A DNA stretch of 64,000 bases, from the NCBI RefSeq assembly GCF_007747995.1, contig NZ_CP036276.1, forward strand, positions 3,277,001 to 3,341,000, in the 5' to 3' direction. Below, piece after piece: positions 37,286 to 47,446 of this stretch. The DNA comes from Symmachiella dynata (GTDB taxonomy: Bacteria; Planctomycetota; Planctomycetia; Planctomycetales; Planctomycetaceae). Made by a program: the position numbers and the translations under genes. A model generated the notes under the pieces. The model worked only from the letters and a program-made list of their open reading frames with translations, made no database searches and was not told where the DNA came from. Numbering within the stretch: the stretch's first letter is position 1; every line of letters begins with the position of its first letter.

Positions 37286-38680
37286 GTGACTACAAATCTT
37301 CAAAACAGTCCGCTTGATTTTTCAAACATCCAAACGGCGCGGGGACTGAGTTATCGCGTGTTGTGTGCGGGGTTGGATGGAACGCAGTTCGCGTCGCGTT
37401 TGTTGGAGGATGCCCTGGGCATGGGGGATGTCTCCGGGCAGGATCGACGGTTGGCGACGGAATTGACGTACGGGGTTGTCCGCCGCGAACGAACTTTGGA
37501 CGCGATCATCGAGACGTTTGTGAGCCGGGGGCGTGCCAGCGTGGAGCCGGAATTGTGGTGCCTGTTGCGGTTGGGGGCCTATCAACTCATTTTTCTCACC
37601 GGGGTCCCCACACATGCGGCTGTCAACGAAACAGTCGCGTTGGCTGGCAGTGTGGGACGCGCGCGTTGGACTGGTTTTGCTAATGGTGTATTGCGGTCGA
37701 TGACTCGTGCGCTCACTGGAGAGCCGGTGAATGAACCCGGACGCCGTGCCGTGCCGCTGCGGGATGGCGATTATCTGGGGTTTGATCGTGATTTGTTTGC
37801 CGATCCGCACGAACAACCGGCCGAGTATTTTGCCGCGGCGTTCGGTTTCGGCGACTGGGCTGCGCAGCGCTGGTTGGAACGGTTCGGTTTTGAGCGATTG
37901 TTAAAAATGGGGTTTTGGTTCAATGCCGCTGCCCTGCCCTGCCTGCGCGTGAATTTGTTGCGTGTGGATCGCGAAGTTCTGCTCGAAGACCTATCCGCCG
38001 CCGGGGTGTCGGCAACCGAGGGGACGCTTCCGGAATCCGTACGTTTGGGCGAAATGGCTCGCATCACCGAGTTGCCTGGATTTCGACAAGGCTGGTTTAC
38101 CGTACAGGATGAGTCCGCCATGGCGGCTGCGCGACTTTTGAACCCGGCGCCCGGCACGCGGGTGTGGGACATGTGCGCCGCCCCGGGTGGCAAAACGACG
38201 CACATGGCGGAGATCATGCAAAATCAGGGGACGCTGTTGGCCTCGGATATCGAGTTTCGCCGGATCATGAATGTCGAGCAGACACGGGATCGATTGGGGC
38301 TCAGTGTGATTTCGACACGGACGATTTACCCCGACAGTCGCAATTTGCCCGACGGTCCGTTCGACTCGATTTTGGTTGATGCGCCCTGTTCGAATTCGGG
38401 CGTTTTGGGCAAACGCCCTGAAGCGCGACATCGTGTGACAGCCGAGAACGTGGCGGAACTCACTGAGTTGCAGGCACGATTGTTGGGGGCGGCGCTGGAT
38501 CGCTTAGTGCCCGGCGGACGGTTGGTCTACTCCACTTGTAGTATCGAGCCGGAGGAGAATCGCGAACTCGTGCTGAGCGTCTTGGCGGGGCGCAATGATG
38601 TGGAGTTGCTGGAAGAACAAGAACACATCCCCGGCGAACCGGTCGATGGTGGTTATCAAGCGCTGCTGCAGCGGACTTGA
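37286..38680 (+). CDS. rsmB: 16S rRNA (cytosine(967)-C5)-methyltransferase
   Basis: 464 aa; the start is GTG 37286. The N-terminal NusB-like domain (~15-150, RVLCAGLDGTQFASRLLEDAL, LRLGAYQLIFLTGVPTHAAVNE) is followed by the class I methyltransferase: SAM-binding VWDMCAAPGGKTTHMAEIM, FDSILVDAPCSNSGVLGKRPE with the Cys of motif IV, and LVYSTCSIEPEENRELV with the catalytic Cys of motif VI. Length is typical. fmt is often adjacent in other bacteria but is absent here. Confidence 0.96.
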   Translation: MTTNLQNSPLDFSNIQTARGLSYRVLCAGLDGTQFASRLLEDALGMGDVSGQDRRLATELTYGVVRRERTLDAIIETFVSRGRASVEPELWCLLRLGAYQLIFLTGVPTHAAVNETVALAGSVGRARWTGFANGVLRSMTRALTGEPVNEPGRRAVPLRDGDYLGFDRDLFADPHEQPAEYFAAAFGFGDWAAQRWLERFGFERLLKMGFWFNAAALPCLRVNLLRVDREVLLEDLSAAGVSATEGTLPESVRLGEMARITELPGFRQGWFTVQDESAMAAARLLNPAPGTRVWDMCAAPGGKTTHMAEIMQNQGTLLASDIEFRRIMNVEQTRDRLGLSVISTRTIYPDSRNLPDGPFDSILVDAPCSNSGVLGKRPEARHRVTAENVAELTELQARLLGAALDRLVPGGRLVYSTCSIEPEENRELVLSVLAGRNDVELLEEQEHIPGEPVDGGYQALLQRT

Positions 38681-38752
38681 AAATTGTGAGTTGTCTGATC
38701 TGCCTCCGACTCGCCAGTGCCTGGGATGATGTCGGTCGTTACCGTTCCGCAA

Positions 38753-38781
38753 TTGACGGTGGATGTTCCTGCGCCTATAAA
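38753..38781 (+). promoter_or_regulatory. Sigma-70-like promoter for the SET-domain gene
   Basis: TTGACG (38753-38758), 17-nt spacer, TATAAA (38776-38781): 5/6 matches in both hexamers. Start of transcription near 38788, ~75 nt before the ATG. Confidence 0.65.
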
Positions 38782-38862
38782 CTAAAGGCCATATCTTGGA
38801 AGCGCGCCGTCCAAATCGTTGCGATTCGCTGTAATGATCATTGACGTGAATGAGTGAACACG

Positions 38863-39357
38863 ATGGAAGTGGTTGAAAACTCGAAGACGGGCGTTTCGTA
38901 TTGGAAGATTCCCCAATCGAAATTGCGGATACGCACCGGCAACACGCCGTATGGTCAGGGCGTCTTCGCCTGCGACCCCATCCCCGCCGGCACAGCATTG
39001 GGTGAGGTGCGAGGCACGATCATCCAGGGGTCGGATTACCAATCGGACTACTGCATGGATCTGGGCGAGAATCAAAGTCTCGAACCGCATGCACCGTACC
39101 GGTATGTCAACCATTGCTGCGAGCCGAACTGCGAGTTGTATCAGATCGATCTGGAAGACGAGTCTGGCGTTGAGCATCCGATGATTGTGATAGAAGCCAG
39201 TCGCGATATCGCCGTCGACGATCAGTTGACGATCGATTACGCCTGGCCGGCCGAGGAAGCGATTCCGTGCGGTTGTGGTGCAGCAACTTGCCGGGGTTAC
39301 ATTGTGCATCCAGACGAACGCGAGTTGGCGGTGAAGCTGCACAGCCGCGGGGCGTAA
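38863..39357 (+). CDS. SET-domain protein methyltransferase
   Basis: 164 aa from ATG 38863 (GTG 38854 possible). SET-domain enzymes methylate protein lysines with SAM. Visible motifs: GNTPYGQGVFACDPIPAGT (SET-N GxG), YRYVNHCCEPNCEL (the NHSCxPN pseudoknot), DDQLTIDYAW (the GEELTxDY region), and a post-SET zinc knuckle CGCGAATCRGYI, whose three Cys plus the CxxNC Cys give the usual Zn site. This compact eukaryote-like layout is known in some bacteria. Substrate unknown; a ribosomal protein or a basic DNA-binding protein would be usual guesses. It has its own promoter. Confidence 0.88.
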   Translation: MEVVENSKTGVSYWKIPQSKLRIRTGNTPYGQGVFACDPIPAGTALGEVRGTIIQGSDYQSDYCMDLGENQSLEPHAPYRYVNHCCEPNCELYQIDLEDESGVEHPMIVIEASRDIAVDDQLTIDYAWPAEEAIPCGCGAATCRGYIVHPDERELAVKLHSRGA

Positions 39358-39719
39358 ACCGTTTGCGGTTAGAGGTTCTCAACGATTGAACCAAGAGTGC
39401 TCATGTGCGCCTGATCGCGTCTGGCCGTGGAAATTTCCAACGCACGTCTATCTCTTCCCGCTGGTCGCTGCAGCGGGCGATGCAGAGAATTTTAGATGAT
39501 TTTCAGAGAAAATCATGGTTTCTCCGATCAATTTCCCCGCGCTTCTGCAAACCATTCTAGGAAGTTCATTGTTCGTGGTTGTTTTGTGAATGTGTCGGGA
39601 CTTCGTCTCGATTTGCTGGAATCGGCACGAGATGCAAGATTCTCGATAAGATTTGATGCTCACGAACGAATGGGCGCAAGGGTCTCGCTATTCTGCTCAA
39701 ATCACGAGAGAGAGTCTTG
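39358..39719. other. Intergenic stretch with one hairpin
   Basis: 362 bp without a credible gene. A 9-bp perfect stem ATGATTTTC/GAAAATCAT with a 3-nt loop lies at 39496-39516; the surrounding T-rich sequence makes it terminator-like. Otherwise nothing recognised. Confidence 0.45.
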
Positions 39720-39953
39720 ATGAATTCGCAACGAACGACGCTAATCAACGACTTTTGGATCGTTGTTGTGGCCATTGTGATGTTTTCTATCATCCTGGGC
39801 GTGCGGAAGTGGGGTGACCAGCGATACGTGGCAGGTTACACCGAAGGGTATGCCCAGGCGGAAGGGTATACACGGGCCCAAGCACAACGCAGCGGATTGA
39901 ATGAATTGACAAAAAGGGTCGCATGGAGGGGAGATCACGCGAAGCCCCAATGA
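39720..39953 (+). CDS. Small membrane-anchored protein of unknown function
   Basis: 77 aa from ATG 39720 after a GAGAGAG ribosome-site-like run. One membrane helix (~10-29, FWIVVVAIVMFSIILGV) and then a polar tail with a YxxGYxxGYxxAEGY pattern (VAGYTEGYAQAEGYTRAQA), an imperfect Gly-Tyr repeat. No family recognised. It stands alone before the DUF1549/1553 gene, which has its own promoter. Confidence 0.6.
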   Translation: MNSQRTTLINDFWIVVVAIVMFSIILGVRKWGDQRYVAGYTEGYAQAEGYTRAQAQRSGLNELTKRVAWRGDHAKPQ

Positions 39954-39996
39954 TGTACCGCTCCTGGCGTGGCGTCTTACCGCTCCTCGTTACGAA

Positions 39997-40025
39997 TTGA
40001 CAAGATCTGCGTTGCCAACGATAGT
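39997..40025 (+). promoter_or_regulatory. Sigma-70-like promoter for the PSCyt1/DUF1501 operon
   Basis: Perfect TTGACA (39997-40002), 17-nt spacer, GATAGT (40020-40025, 4/6). Transcription would start ~40032, 54 nt before ATG 40086. Confidence 0.5.
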
Positions 40026-40085
40026 AAACGGCGCAGCGTCTTACATTTGTCTTGAGGGAACCAGTTGGTGCGGAAGGGCGTCCGA

Positions 40086-43000
40086 ATGATGCGGACTTGT
40101 GTGATCACGTTGGGCTTGCTGTGCTCGTTCGTGGTTCAGGCTCAGGCGGCGGAGCCGCGCTCGGTCGATTTCAATCGCGATGTGCGGCCGATTTTGTCGG
40201 AGACCTGTTTTCGTTGCCACGGCCCCGATTCGGCTGCGCGTGAGGCGGATTTGCGGTTGGACAACGCTGACGATGCCTTTGCGGATCGCGGCGACTTCTT
40301 TGCCATCGTACCGGGCGAGCCGGAGAAGAGCGAAGCATATCAACGATTGGTGGCGGATGACGAATCGCTCCGAATGCCGCCTCCCGATTCGAAGCTGGCG
40401 CTAACCCCAGAGCAGGTCGAGACGCTGCGGCTTTGGATTGCGCAAGGGGCAAAGTACGAAAAGCATTGGTCCTTCATCACCCCCACCCGCCCTGCTCTAC
40501 CGACAGTCCAACAGGCTGATTGGCCGCGGAATGATATTGACCACTTTATCCTGGCTCAACTGGAGGCACGAGGCATTGCGCCGGCGCCTCGCGCCGCTCG
40601 GGAGACATTGATTCGCCGGTTGAGTTTGGACCTCACCGGCTTGCCGCCGACCCTGGAGGAACTCGACGCCTATTTAGCGGATGAGTCGCCCGAGGCCTAT
40701 GAAAAAGTTGTCGACCGACTGTTGGCGTCGCCGGCCTATGGGGAGCGGATGGCGAAGCTGTGGCTCGACGGGGCACGGTATGCGGATACCAATGGATATC
40801 AAAACGATGCCGAGCGGTTCATGTGGCGCTGGCGCGATTGGGTGATCAACGCCTACAACGCGAACATGCCATTTGACCAATTTACGATCGAACAACTTGC
40901 CGGCGATCTATTGCCTAATGCGACGTTGGAACAGCGGATCGCGACCGGTTTTAACCGGAACCACACGACGAGCGATGAAGGGGGGATCATTCCCGAAGAG
41001 TATCGCGTCGACTACGTAGCCAATCGCTTAGAGACGACGTCGACCGTCTGGCTGGGGTTGACGATGGGCTGTGCGCGTTGCCATACGCACAAGTACGATC
41101 CGATCACGCAAACGGAGTATTATCAGCTCTTCGCGTTTTTCAATAACATTCCCGAAAAAGGTAAGGATGGCGACAAAGGCAATTCGGTGCCATTCATTAA
41201 GGCTCCCACTCCCCAGCAATTGGCCGAACAGAAGCGACTCAACACGGCGATTGCTGAGGCTGAGAAAACGATCGCCGAATTGATTGACGGATCGGCGGAA
41301 CAGCGGCGGGCTTGGGAAACGGCGACACGTCAACGTTGGTCCGCCCAAATTGTGAATTGTGCCAAAGCGACAGCCGACGGTGTGACTCGTTTTGCGTTTG
41401 ATGGTCTCGATTCCCGCCTCACGGGGAATGCGAGTCTTGTCCCGGCCCATGCGACGCCGGGGGTGTTGTTGACCGCGGATTCACCGGTGACTCTGGGCGA
41501 TGTGGGAGCATTTGATACAGCGACTCCGATTACCATCAGTTTGTGGATACGTCCATCAGAAACAGGGCACGGGACATTGATTGCCCGTCGCGATGACAAA
41601 CGTGGATACGAAATCGGCTTGACTGACAAACGTGCTGTCAGCGTGCGGCTGTTTCACGATGGTGCTGAAAATGCCATCAACGTTTCTGCGGCTGGAGAAC
41701 TGCCTGCGGGACGCTGGTCCCATTTGGCGGTTACGTATGATGGTTCCGGCAAGGCGGGCGGCGTGCAGGTTTATCGGGACGGCCGTGCGGAGAAACTGGA
41801 CGTTCATCAAGACACGCTTGACGGTTCGATCGCTACTTCGGAGTCCTTGGTGTTGGGAACGGCGACTACGGACGCTCCACGGTTCCGGGGTGTCGTCGAC
41901 GACCTGTGCATCTTTGCGACGGAACAGACCGCCGAGCAAATCCAGGAACTCTATGCGGGACGCGGCGCCGATTGGGATATTGCACACATTGAGTCGGTGA
42001 ATTCGGATGGCGGTGCGACGTTTGAAATGCGCGAGGATGGTTCTGTCTTCGTAACCAGCGCGAACCCGCCGCGTGAGGACTATCTCGTGGAAATTCAAAC
42101 CGAGCGGACTGATCTCTCCGCCATTCGCTTGGAGGTGTTGGCGGACGAACAGCTCCCTAAGCAAGGCCCGGGACGCGGTAAAGATGGGGTGTTTCATCTG
42201 AGCGAAGTCGAGGCCGAGGCGGTTTCGGTCGTTGATCCTCACAACACACAACCAATTCACTTCACTGCCGCCTATGCTGATGAATCGCGGGACGGGTTTG
42301 ATGTGGGGAAGCTGATTGATGGAAATGTTGAGGGCAAAAACAGTTGGTCGGTTGAGGCCGATTCAAAACGAGTTGCACGTAGCGCGATTTTGGTGGCGAC
42401 GGAACCATTTGGTTTTGAGGGCGGTACGATTTTAAAGATCAAACTGCGACATCAAGGCGAGATTCCGTCTGCGACGTTGGGACGATTTCGGGTTTCGCTC
42501 AATGCACGGCCGACCGCTGTACCGGGCGTTGTGGAGCAAATTGCCGTCGATGTGGCAACTCCTTCGGAGCAGCGTACCGAATCACAACAGCAGCGATTGG
42601 AGCGGCATTTTATCGGCGAACAGGTCGATGGGGGCAAGCAGGCACTCGCGCGGTTGGCGACCTTACAGCGTGAACAAACCGAGGTCGAAGCGGCGATTCC
42701 GACCACGATGGTGATGCAGGAAATGGTACAGCCACGGACCGCACATGTGTTGATTCGCGGCCAGTACGATCAACATGGAGACGAAGTCACAGCGGGCGTT
42801 CCGGCGAGTCTGAATCCATTTCCGGCCGATGAGCCGCGCAATCGTTTGGGGCTGGCTCGCTGGTTGACCTCCGGCGAGCATCCGCTCACTGCGCGGGTGA
42901 CCGTGAATCGGTACTGGAAAATGTATTTCGGCACCGGATTGGTCAAAACCGATGAAGACTTCGGCGCCCAAGGGGAATGGCCGGTTCATATTGATCTGTT

Positions 43001-43790
43001 GGACTGGCTCGCCACCGAGTTTGTGCAAAATGGCTGGGACATTAAGGCGCTGCAGAAAACAATCGTGATGTCGGCTGCTTATCAACAGGATGCGCGGGTG
43101 GGGGCCGAGTTACTGAAAACTGACCCACATAACCGTTTGATCAGTCGTGGACCACGGTTTCGTATGTCGGCGGAAATGATTCGTGATAACGCGTTGGCGG
43201 TGAGTGGGTTGCTGGTCAAGAAAATTGGCGGGCCGAGTGTGAAGCCCTACCAGCCACCCGGTCTATGGAAAGAGGTCTCGTCCGGTGTGGTGCGTGCGAA
43301 TCTGTTTGAACAAGACCACGGCGACAATTTGTATCGCCGCAGTTTGTATACGTTCTGGAAACGAGCTGCGCCGCCCCCGGCATTGCAGACGTTCGATGCG
43401 CCGACGCGGGAATATTGCGTCACCAATCGCTCGCGTACGAACACGCCGCTGCAAGCATTGATTTTGATGAACGATGTGACCTACGTCGAAGCGGCACGCG
43501 TATTTGCCCAACGGTTAATAAACGAGGGGCCACAGGATTCCGCCGGCCGTATCACGCGCGCCTTTCGGTTAGCTGTCGGGCGCAAACCCTCGCGGCTAGA
43601 GATTGTGGTGCTGCTGAAGTTGCTCAAATCACGGATGTCGTACTATCGGACGCATGGGGATGCGGCGACTGAGTTGTTGGGTGTCGGCGAAGCCCCCCTG
43701 GACGAAACCGTCTCCCCGGCTGAGTTGGCGGCTTGGACGAATATTGCTTCGCTGATCCTCTGTTTAGATGAATCGATTACCAAAGGTTAA
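40086..43790 (+). CDS. PSCyt1/DUF1549/DUF1553 protein with internal LamG domain
   Basis: 1234 aa from ATG 40086 (AAGGG 8 nt upstream); TTG 40065 after GAGGGA is an alternative. A signal peptide ([16 protein letters not shown]) is followed by the PSCyt1 heme-binding motif CFRCH (~41-45) and DUF1549 (~145-350, [27 protein letters not shown]), with a second CARCH. A LamG domain (~435-625, [20 protein letters not shown]) is inserted, then DUF1553 (~915-1190, [26 protein letters not shown]). The family is planctomycete-typical and thought to act in exported polymer degradation with electron transfer; mechanism unproven. It runs into a DUF1501 gene 4 bp later. Confidence 0.93.
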   Translation: MMRTCVITLGLLCSFVVQAQAAEPRSVDFNRDVRPILSETCFRCHGPDSAAREADLRLDNADDAFADRGDFFAIVPGEPEKSEAYQRLVADDESLRMPPPDSKLALTPEQVETLRLWIAQGAKYEKHWSFITPTRPALPTVQQADWPRNDIDHFILAQLEARGIAPAPRAARETLIRRLSLDLTGLPPTLEELDAYLADESPEAYEKVVDRLLASPAYGERMAKLWLDGARYADTNGYQNDAERFMWRWRDWVINAYNANMPFDQFTIEQLAGDLLPNATLEQRIATGFNRNHTTSDEGGIIPEEYRVDYVANRLETTSTVWLGLTMGCARCHTHKYDPITQTEYYQLFAFFNNIPEKGKDGDKGNSVPFIKAPTPQQLAEQKRLNTAIAEAEKTIAELIDGSAEQRRAWETATRQRWSAQIVNCAKATADGVTRFAFDGLDSRLTGNASLVPAHATPGVLLTADSPVTLGDVGAFDTATPITISLWIRPSETGHGTLIARRDDKRGYEIGLTDKRAVSVRLFHDGAENAINVSAAGELPAGRWSHLAVTYDGSGKAGGVQVYRDGRAEKLDVHQDTLDGSIATSESLVLGTATTDAPRFRGVVDDLCIFATEQTAEQIQELYAGRGADWDIAHIESVNSDGGATFEMREDGSVFVTSANPPREDYLVEIQTERTDLSAIRLEVLADEQLPKQGPGRGKDGVFHLSEVEAEAVSVVDPHNTQPIHFTAAYADESRDGFDVGKLIDGNVEGKNSWSVEADSKRVARSAILVATEPFGFEGGTILKIKLRHQGEIPSATLGRFRVSLNARPTAVPGVVEQIAVDVATPSEQRTESQQQRLERHFIGEQVDGGKQALARLATLQREQTEVEAAIPTTMVMQEMVQPRTAHVLIRGQYDQHGDEVTAGVPASLNPFPADEPRNRLGLARWLTSGEHPLTARVTVNRYWKMYFGTGLVKTDEDFGAQGEWPVHIDLLDWLATEFVQNGWDIKALQKTIVMSAAYQQDARVGAELLKTDPHNRLISRGPRFRMSAEMIRDNALAVSGLLVKKIGGPSVKPYQPPGLWKEVSSGVVRANLFEQDHGDNLYRRSLYTFWKRAAPPPALQTFDAPTREYCVTNRSRTNTPLQALILMNDVTYVEAARVFAQRLINEGPQDSAGRITRAFRLAVGRKPSRLEIVVLLKLLKSRMSYYRTHGDAATELLGVGEAPLDETVSPAELAAWTNIASLILCLDESITKG

Positions 43791-43794
43791 CCTG

Positions 43795-45270
43795 ATGCAC
43801 CCGTTATTAGAGCGCGCGATGACGACGACGCGGCGGCAGTTCTTCAGCCGCGCCGCAACAGGAGTCGGCATTGGGACTGCTGCGTTGGCGTCGCTGTTGA
43901 ATCAGCCGCTCTCAACCGCTGCGGAGTCTGCGTCTGCCGAAGGGGCTGACGGCGGATTGCCGGGCATGCCGCATTTTGCTCCGCGGGCGAAGCGAGTGAT
44001 CTATTTGTGCCAGTCGGGCGGACCGTCGCAGTTTGAGACTTTCGACTACAAACCAGAGTTGGCCAAACTGTTTGACCAAGATGTCCCGAAGTCAGTATTC
44101 GGTTCACAGCGGCTGACCGGGATGACATCGGGACAGGCGCGGTTTGCCGTGACGCCCAGTTATTACAAATTCAAACAGCATGGTGAATCAGGAACCTGGG
44201 TCAGCGAATTGTTGCCGCATCTGGCGGAGATCATTGATGAACTGTGCTTGATCAAATCGGTGCACACTGAGGCGATCAACCACGATCCGGCGATCACGTT
44301 TTTTCAGACCGGTTCACAGCAACCGGGACGTCCCAGTTTCGGGGCCTGGGTCAATTATGGCTTGGGGAGCGAAAACCAAAATCTGCCGGCGTTCGTCGTG
44401 ATGAATTCGATGGGAACGGGGCGTCCGGTGGGGCAACCGCTGTATGCGCGTTTGTGGGGGAGTGGCTTTCTACCGTCGAGTTACCAGGGGGTGCAGTTTC
44501 GTTCGGTGGGTGATCCGGTGATGTACCTGTCGAATCCGCCCGGATTGGATGGAGCGGGTCGCCGTGAGTTGTTGGATGGGTTAGCGCAAATCAACCAACT
44601 GCAACAGTCACAATTCGGCGACCCGGAGATCGCTACGCGGATCGCGTCGTTTGAAATGGCGTATCGCATGCAGACTTCGGTGCCGGAATTGATTGATGTT
44701 TCGGGCGAGACAAAACAGACGCTCGAGATGTACGGCGACGACGTCGCCAAACCGGGGACCTATGCGCGGAATTGCCTGTTGGCGCGGCGCTTGGCTGAAC
44801 GGGGCGTGCGGTTCATTCAACTGTATCATCGCGGTTGGGACCAACATGGGGATCTGGTTCCGCAAATCAGTCGGCAATGCCACGACGTCGACCAACCGAC
44901 GGCTGCACTGATTAAAGACCTCAAGCAGCGGGGAATGTTGGAAGACACGCTGATCATCTGGGGCGGCGAATTCGGTCGCACGGTTTACAGTCAGGGAACG
45001 CTCACCAAAGACAACTACGGCCGCGACCACCATCCGCGTTGCTTTACGATGTTTCTCGCCGGCGGCGGCAGCAACGGGGGATATAGTCACGGGGCGACTG
45101 ATGATTTCAGCTACAACATCACCGAAGCCCCGCTACATGTGCATGACCTGAATGCGACGATCCTGCACTTGTTGGGAATCGATCATGAGCGGCTGACGTA
45201 TCGATTCCAGGGACGCGACTTCCGTTTGACCGACGTTCATGGGACAGTCGTAAGTGAGCTTATTGGATGA
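43795..45270 (+). CDS. DUF1501 family exported protein (operon partner)
   Basis: 491 aa from ATG 43795 (AAAGG 8 nt upstream), 4 bp after the previous stop, so translationally coupled. The Tat-like leader is [25 protein letters not shown]. Core signatures are [58 protein letters not shown] and [17 protein letters not shown]. The ending [22 protein letters not shown] is the common DUF1501 C-terminus. It is the classical partner of DUF1549/1553 proteins; joint export and action are inferred from this conserved pairing. Confidence 0.92.
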   Translation: MHPLLERAMTTTRRQFFSRAATGVGIGTAALASLLNQPLSTAAESASAEGADGGLPGMPHFAPRAKRVIYLCQSGGPSQFETFDYKPELAKLFDQDVPKSVFGSQRLTGMTSGQARFAVTPSYYKFKQHGESGTWVSELLPHLAEIIDELCLIKSVHTEAINHDPAITFFQTGSQQPGRPSFGAWVNYGLGSENQNLPAFVVMNSMGTGRPVGQPLYARLWGSGFLPSSYQGVQFRSVGDPVMYLSNPPGLDGAGRRELLDGLAQINQLQQSQFGDPEIATRIASFEMAYRMQTSVPELIDVSGETKQTLEMYGDDVAKPGTYARNCLLARRLAERGVRFIQLYHRGWDQHGDLVPQISRQCHDVDQPTAALIKDLKQRGMLEDTLIIWGGEFGRTVYSQGTLTKDNYGRDHHPRCFTMFLAGGGSNGGYSHGATDDFSYNITEAPLHVHDLNATILHLLGIDHERLTYRFQGRDFRLTDVHGTVVSELIG

Positions 45271-45315
45271 CGCGGTGTGTTAAGTGTTCCACCGTTGTTC
45301 GGGGTTGCCGCAGGG

Positions 45316-45338
45316 CACTGGCGGACAAGCCGCCAGTG
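45316..45338. terminator. Perfect hairpin between convergent genes
   Basis: A 9-bp stem CACTGGCGG/CCGCCAGTG with loop ACAAG. It lies between the DUF1501 gene and fbp (convergent). It has no T-run; this CACTGGCGGACAAG type sequence also looks like a dispersed repeat family. Confidence 0.5.
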
Positions 45339-45386
45339 GCACCCGACTGAGGGCATTCGCTACGTTTTATGACGCAGAAGACATCC

Positions 45387-46424
45387 TCACACCGTGGCTT
45401 CCATCGCTTGTGAGAAGGCTGCCATTTCTAACGGGCCGCCGACGATGAATGGGGTTCGTTGGTGAATTTCCTCCGGTTGAATATCCATAACCCGCTGCAT
45501 GCCATCACTCGCGATGCCGCCGGCTTGTTCGGCGATGAAGGCGATGGGGTTGGCTTCGTACAATAAGCGGAGTTTGCCATCGGGGTTTTTCTCGGTGGGC
45601 GGATAGAGGAAAATCCCCCCCTTGAGCAGCGTGCGATGGAAATCGGCGACGAGAGAACCGATATATCGCAAGGCATAACTTTGGCCGTGTACTCCGCTCC
45701 GGAGGTCGGTAATAAAGTCGCGATACGGTTGCGGGAAGGATTCCCAATAGCCGTCGTTGGAGGAGTAGTACGTGCCGGAGGTGGGCATGCGAATGTTTTC
45801 GTGGCTGAGAACATAGGCGCCGACTGAGGGGTCGAGTGTAAATCCGTGTACACCGTGGCCGGTGGTGTATACCAAAATTGTCGACGATCCGTAGACCACA
45901 TATCCCGCAGCGATCTGTTTGACGCCTGGTTGCAACACCGCTTCTCGGGGATCGGCATCTTTGGGGAGGTCTTTGGGCATGCTCAAAATCGAAAAGATGG
46001 TTCCCACGCTGACGTTGACGTCGATGTTGGAGGAACCATCCAGCGGATCGAAGACGACGACATATTTTCCTTCGCCCGAGCGGCCGTCGAACATGATCGC
46101 TTCTTCGTTTTCTTCCGAGGCAATCACGGCCACATTTTCGCGGACACCCAAACAGTGAATTAGGGCTTGGTCGGCATAGACGTCCAGGATCTGTTGGGCT
46201 TCTCCTTGGACGTTGATGGCGCCCGCTGCTCCGGCGACTTCCAGCAAACCAGCCCGACGCACGCGCGATTCGGTCATTTTTGTCGCCAGTGTAATTCCCG
46301 ACAGCAGCCAGGAAAAACTGCCGGAGGCGGCGGGAGAGTATTTGCGCTGTTCAGCCAAAATGTGCTGTTGCACCGTCGTGATCGACGGTTTGGAACTCTC
46401 CATTGCTCGACTGGTATAAGCCAT
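45387..46424 (-). CDS. fbp: Fructose-1,6-bisphosphatase, class I
   Basis: 345 aa. It hydrolyses fructose 1,6-bisphosphate to fructose 6-phosphate in gluconeogenesis (Mg-dependent, cytosolic). The metal-site motif is VVVFDPLDGSSNIDVNVSVG with the upstream VIASEENEE; the substrate region has YYSSNDGYWESFPQPYRDFI and YALRYIGSLVADFHRTLLKGG; the late Arg/Glu region is LRLLYEANPIAFIAEQAGG. The length and order match FBPase class I. ATG 46424 is used, though an in-frame ATG at 46403 exists and neither has a strong ribosome site. Confidence 0.96.
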   Translation of the reverse strand: MAYTSRAMESSKPSITTVQQHILAEQRKYSPAASGSFSWLLSGITLATKMTESRVRRAGLLEVAGAAGAINVQGEAQQILDVYADQALIHCLGVRENVAVIASEENEEAIMFDGRSGEGKYVVVFDPLDGSSNIDVNVSVGTIFSILSMPKDLPKDADPREAVLQPGVKQIAAGYVVYGSSTILVYTTGHGVHGFTLDPSVGAYVLSHENIRMPTSGTYYSSNDGYWESFPQPYRDFITDLRSGVHGQSYALRYIGSLVADFHRTLLKGGIFLYPPTEKNPDGKLRLLYEANPIAFIAEQAGGIASDGMQRVMDIQPEEIHQRTPFIVGGPLEMAAFSQAMEATV

Positions 46425-46765
46425 TGTGTTTCTCGGTCCGTTTTTCCAAAATTCGGTGTCAAGTTAGATTTCAAACATGAGACAGTCGCGGCGCGCCTGA
46501 AAACAGAATAGCGACTTGGATAAGGGAGCAATACCCAAAGAATCGGCATTTTATTAGACAATTTCCTACGTTGTTCTCCCATGAGCCACTCGCCATTTCT
46601 GCTGGCACTGGAATTTTCAACTCAGATCGACTTGGAATTTGATCCAGCTATATTGGAAATAACACTAAACTGCGTGTGACACCTGCACATGACAACCGTT
46701 AGGATATAGCCGTTGGCCTTTACCGTGTGGTTGGTTTGACGCCTCTGCTGAGTGGAGTCACTGCT
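46425..46765. other. Divergent intergenic region, fbp / acetyltransferase
   Basis: About 340 bp. A weak promoter candidate for the plus-strand gene is GTGACA (46676-46681) with TAGGAT (46700-46705), spacing 18. No RNA gene or strong repeat seen. Confidence 0.35.
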
Positions 46766-47269
46766 ATGGCGATCGTGGTGAACATGCCGAGAGAACGATC
46801 CAATTTCACAATTCGCGACACCAACGTTCGAGATGCGGCGGCTGTCGCGGAAGTCGTAGATGCTGCATTCGAGCCTTTGCGCACCATTTACCAACCGACG
46901 CGGCAAACAATCGAGCGTCAGGCCATTCATCGCAATCATAGGAACCGGCTGATTGGTGAGGCCGATGGACGCATGGCGGGGACGGTTCAATACGATGTTC
47001 ATCCCGACCGACTGCACGCCATGGGACTCGCCATTCATCCCGATTATCAACGGATGGGGCTCGCGCGGCTTCTGCTGCAGTCGATCGAGGACCGCGCGCG
47101 ATTGACTGGTCGCCCGCTCGTTGTCTTGAATACGATTGAGGAAACAGGCAACGTACCGATTTTTGAAAAACTCGGATTTCAAGTCGTAAGCCGAGTCGTT
47201 GCGACATGGTGTGTCAGCACCCTCCATTCAGCAGTGCATGATGTCACTCTGCAGCGTAATGTCTCGTGA
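46766..47269 (+). CDS. GNAT family N-acetyltransferase
   Basis: 167 aa from ATG 46766, with GGAG 9 nt upstream. The GNAT fold transfers acetyl from acetyl-CoA to an amine. Motif A is clear: MGLAIHPDYQRMGLARLLLQSIEDRAR with the QxxGLA loop that binds CoA pyrophosphate; NVPIFEKLGFQVV is the usual motif B end. Acceptor not predictable. It stands alone between fbp and the HEAT/sialidase gene. Confidence 0.85.
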   Translation: MAIVVNMPRERSNFTIRDTNVRDAAAVAEVVDAAFEPLRTIYQPTRQTIERQAIHRNHRNRLIGEADGRMAGTVQYDVHPDRLHAMGLAIHPDYQRMGLARLLLQSIEDRARLTGRPLVVLNTIEETGNVPIFEKLGFQVVSRVVATWCVSTLHSAVHDVTLQRNVS

Positions 47270-47342
47270 CTAGAGACCGACTTCGCACGGATGAACTCCC
47301 ATATTCTTGAAAAGAGCGAATGGGGTAATTCTCGGCCGCGAA

Positions 47343-47371
47343 TTGACACCCGTGCGCCCACGGGATTTAAT
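47343..47371 (+). promoter_or_regulatory. Strong sigma-70-like promoter with a dyad in the spacer
   Basis: TTGACA (47343-47348), 17-nt spacer, TTTAAT (47366-47371): 6/6 and 5/6 matches. The spacer holds CCCGTG-CGCC-CACGGG (47349-47364), a perfect 6-bp inverted repeat lying between -35 and -10, where a MerR-like or repressor protein would bind. Confidence 0.6.
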
Positions 47372-47446
47372 CGCAATGTAGCGGTTACTAATTTGATCGC
47401 TCCATTTTAAAATTCGCATTGCACATTCTGAAACTGGAAAATCCAG

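Noticed and set aside
39448-39720. Two overlapping frames of 71 and 74 codons in the gap before 39720
   Set aside because: They oppose each other, have no ribosome site and no recognisable features.
45387-46424. Idea that fbp belongs to the flanking DUF1501 or sialidase units
   Set aside because: It is on the opposite strand with a hairpin between; it is an ordinary housekeeping gene by sequence.
46622-47227. 201-codon minus-strand frame overlapping the GNAT gene
   Set aside because: The plus-strand frame has the acetyltransferase motif A and a good ribosome site; the minus frame has no features.
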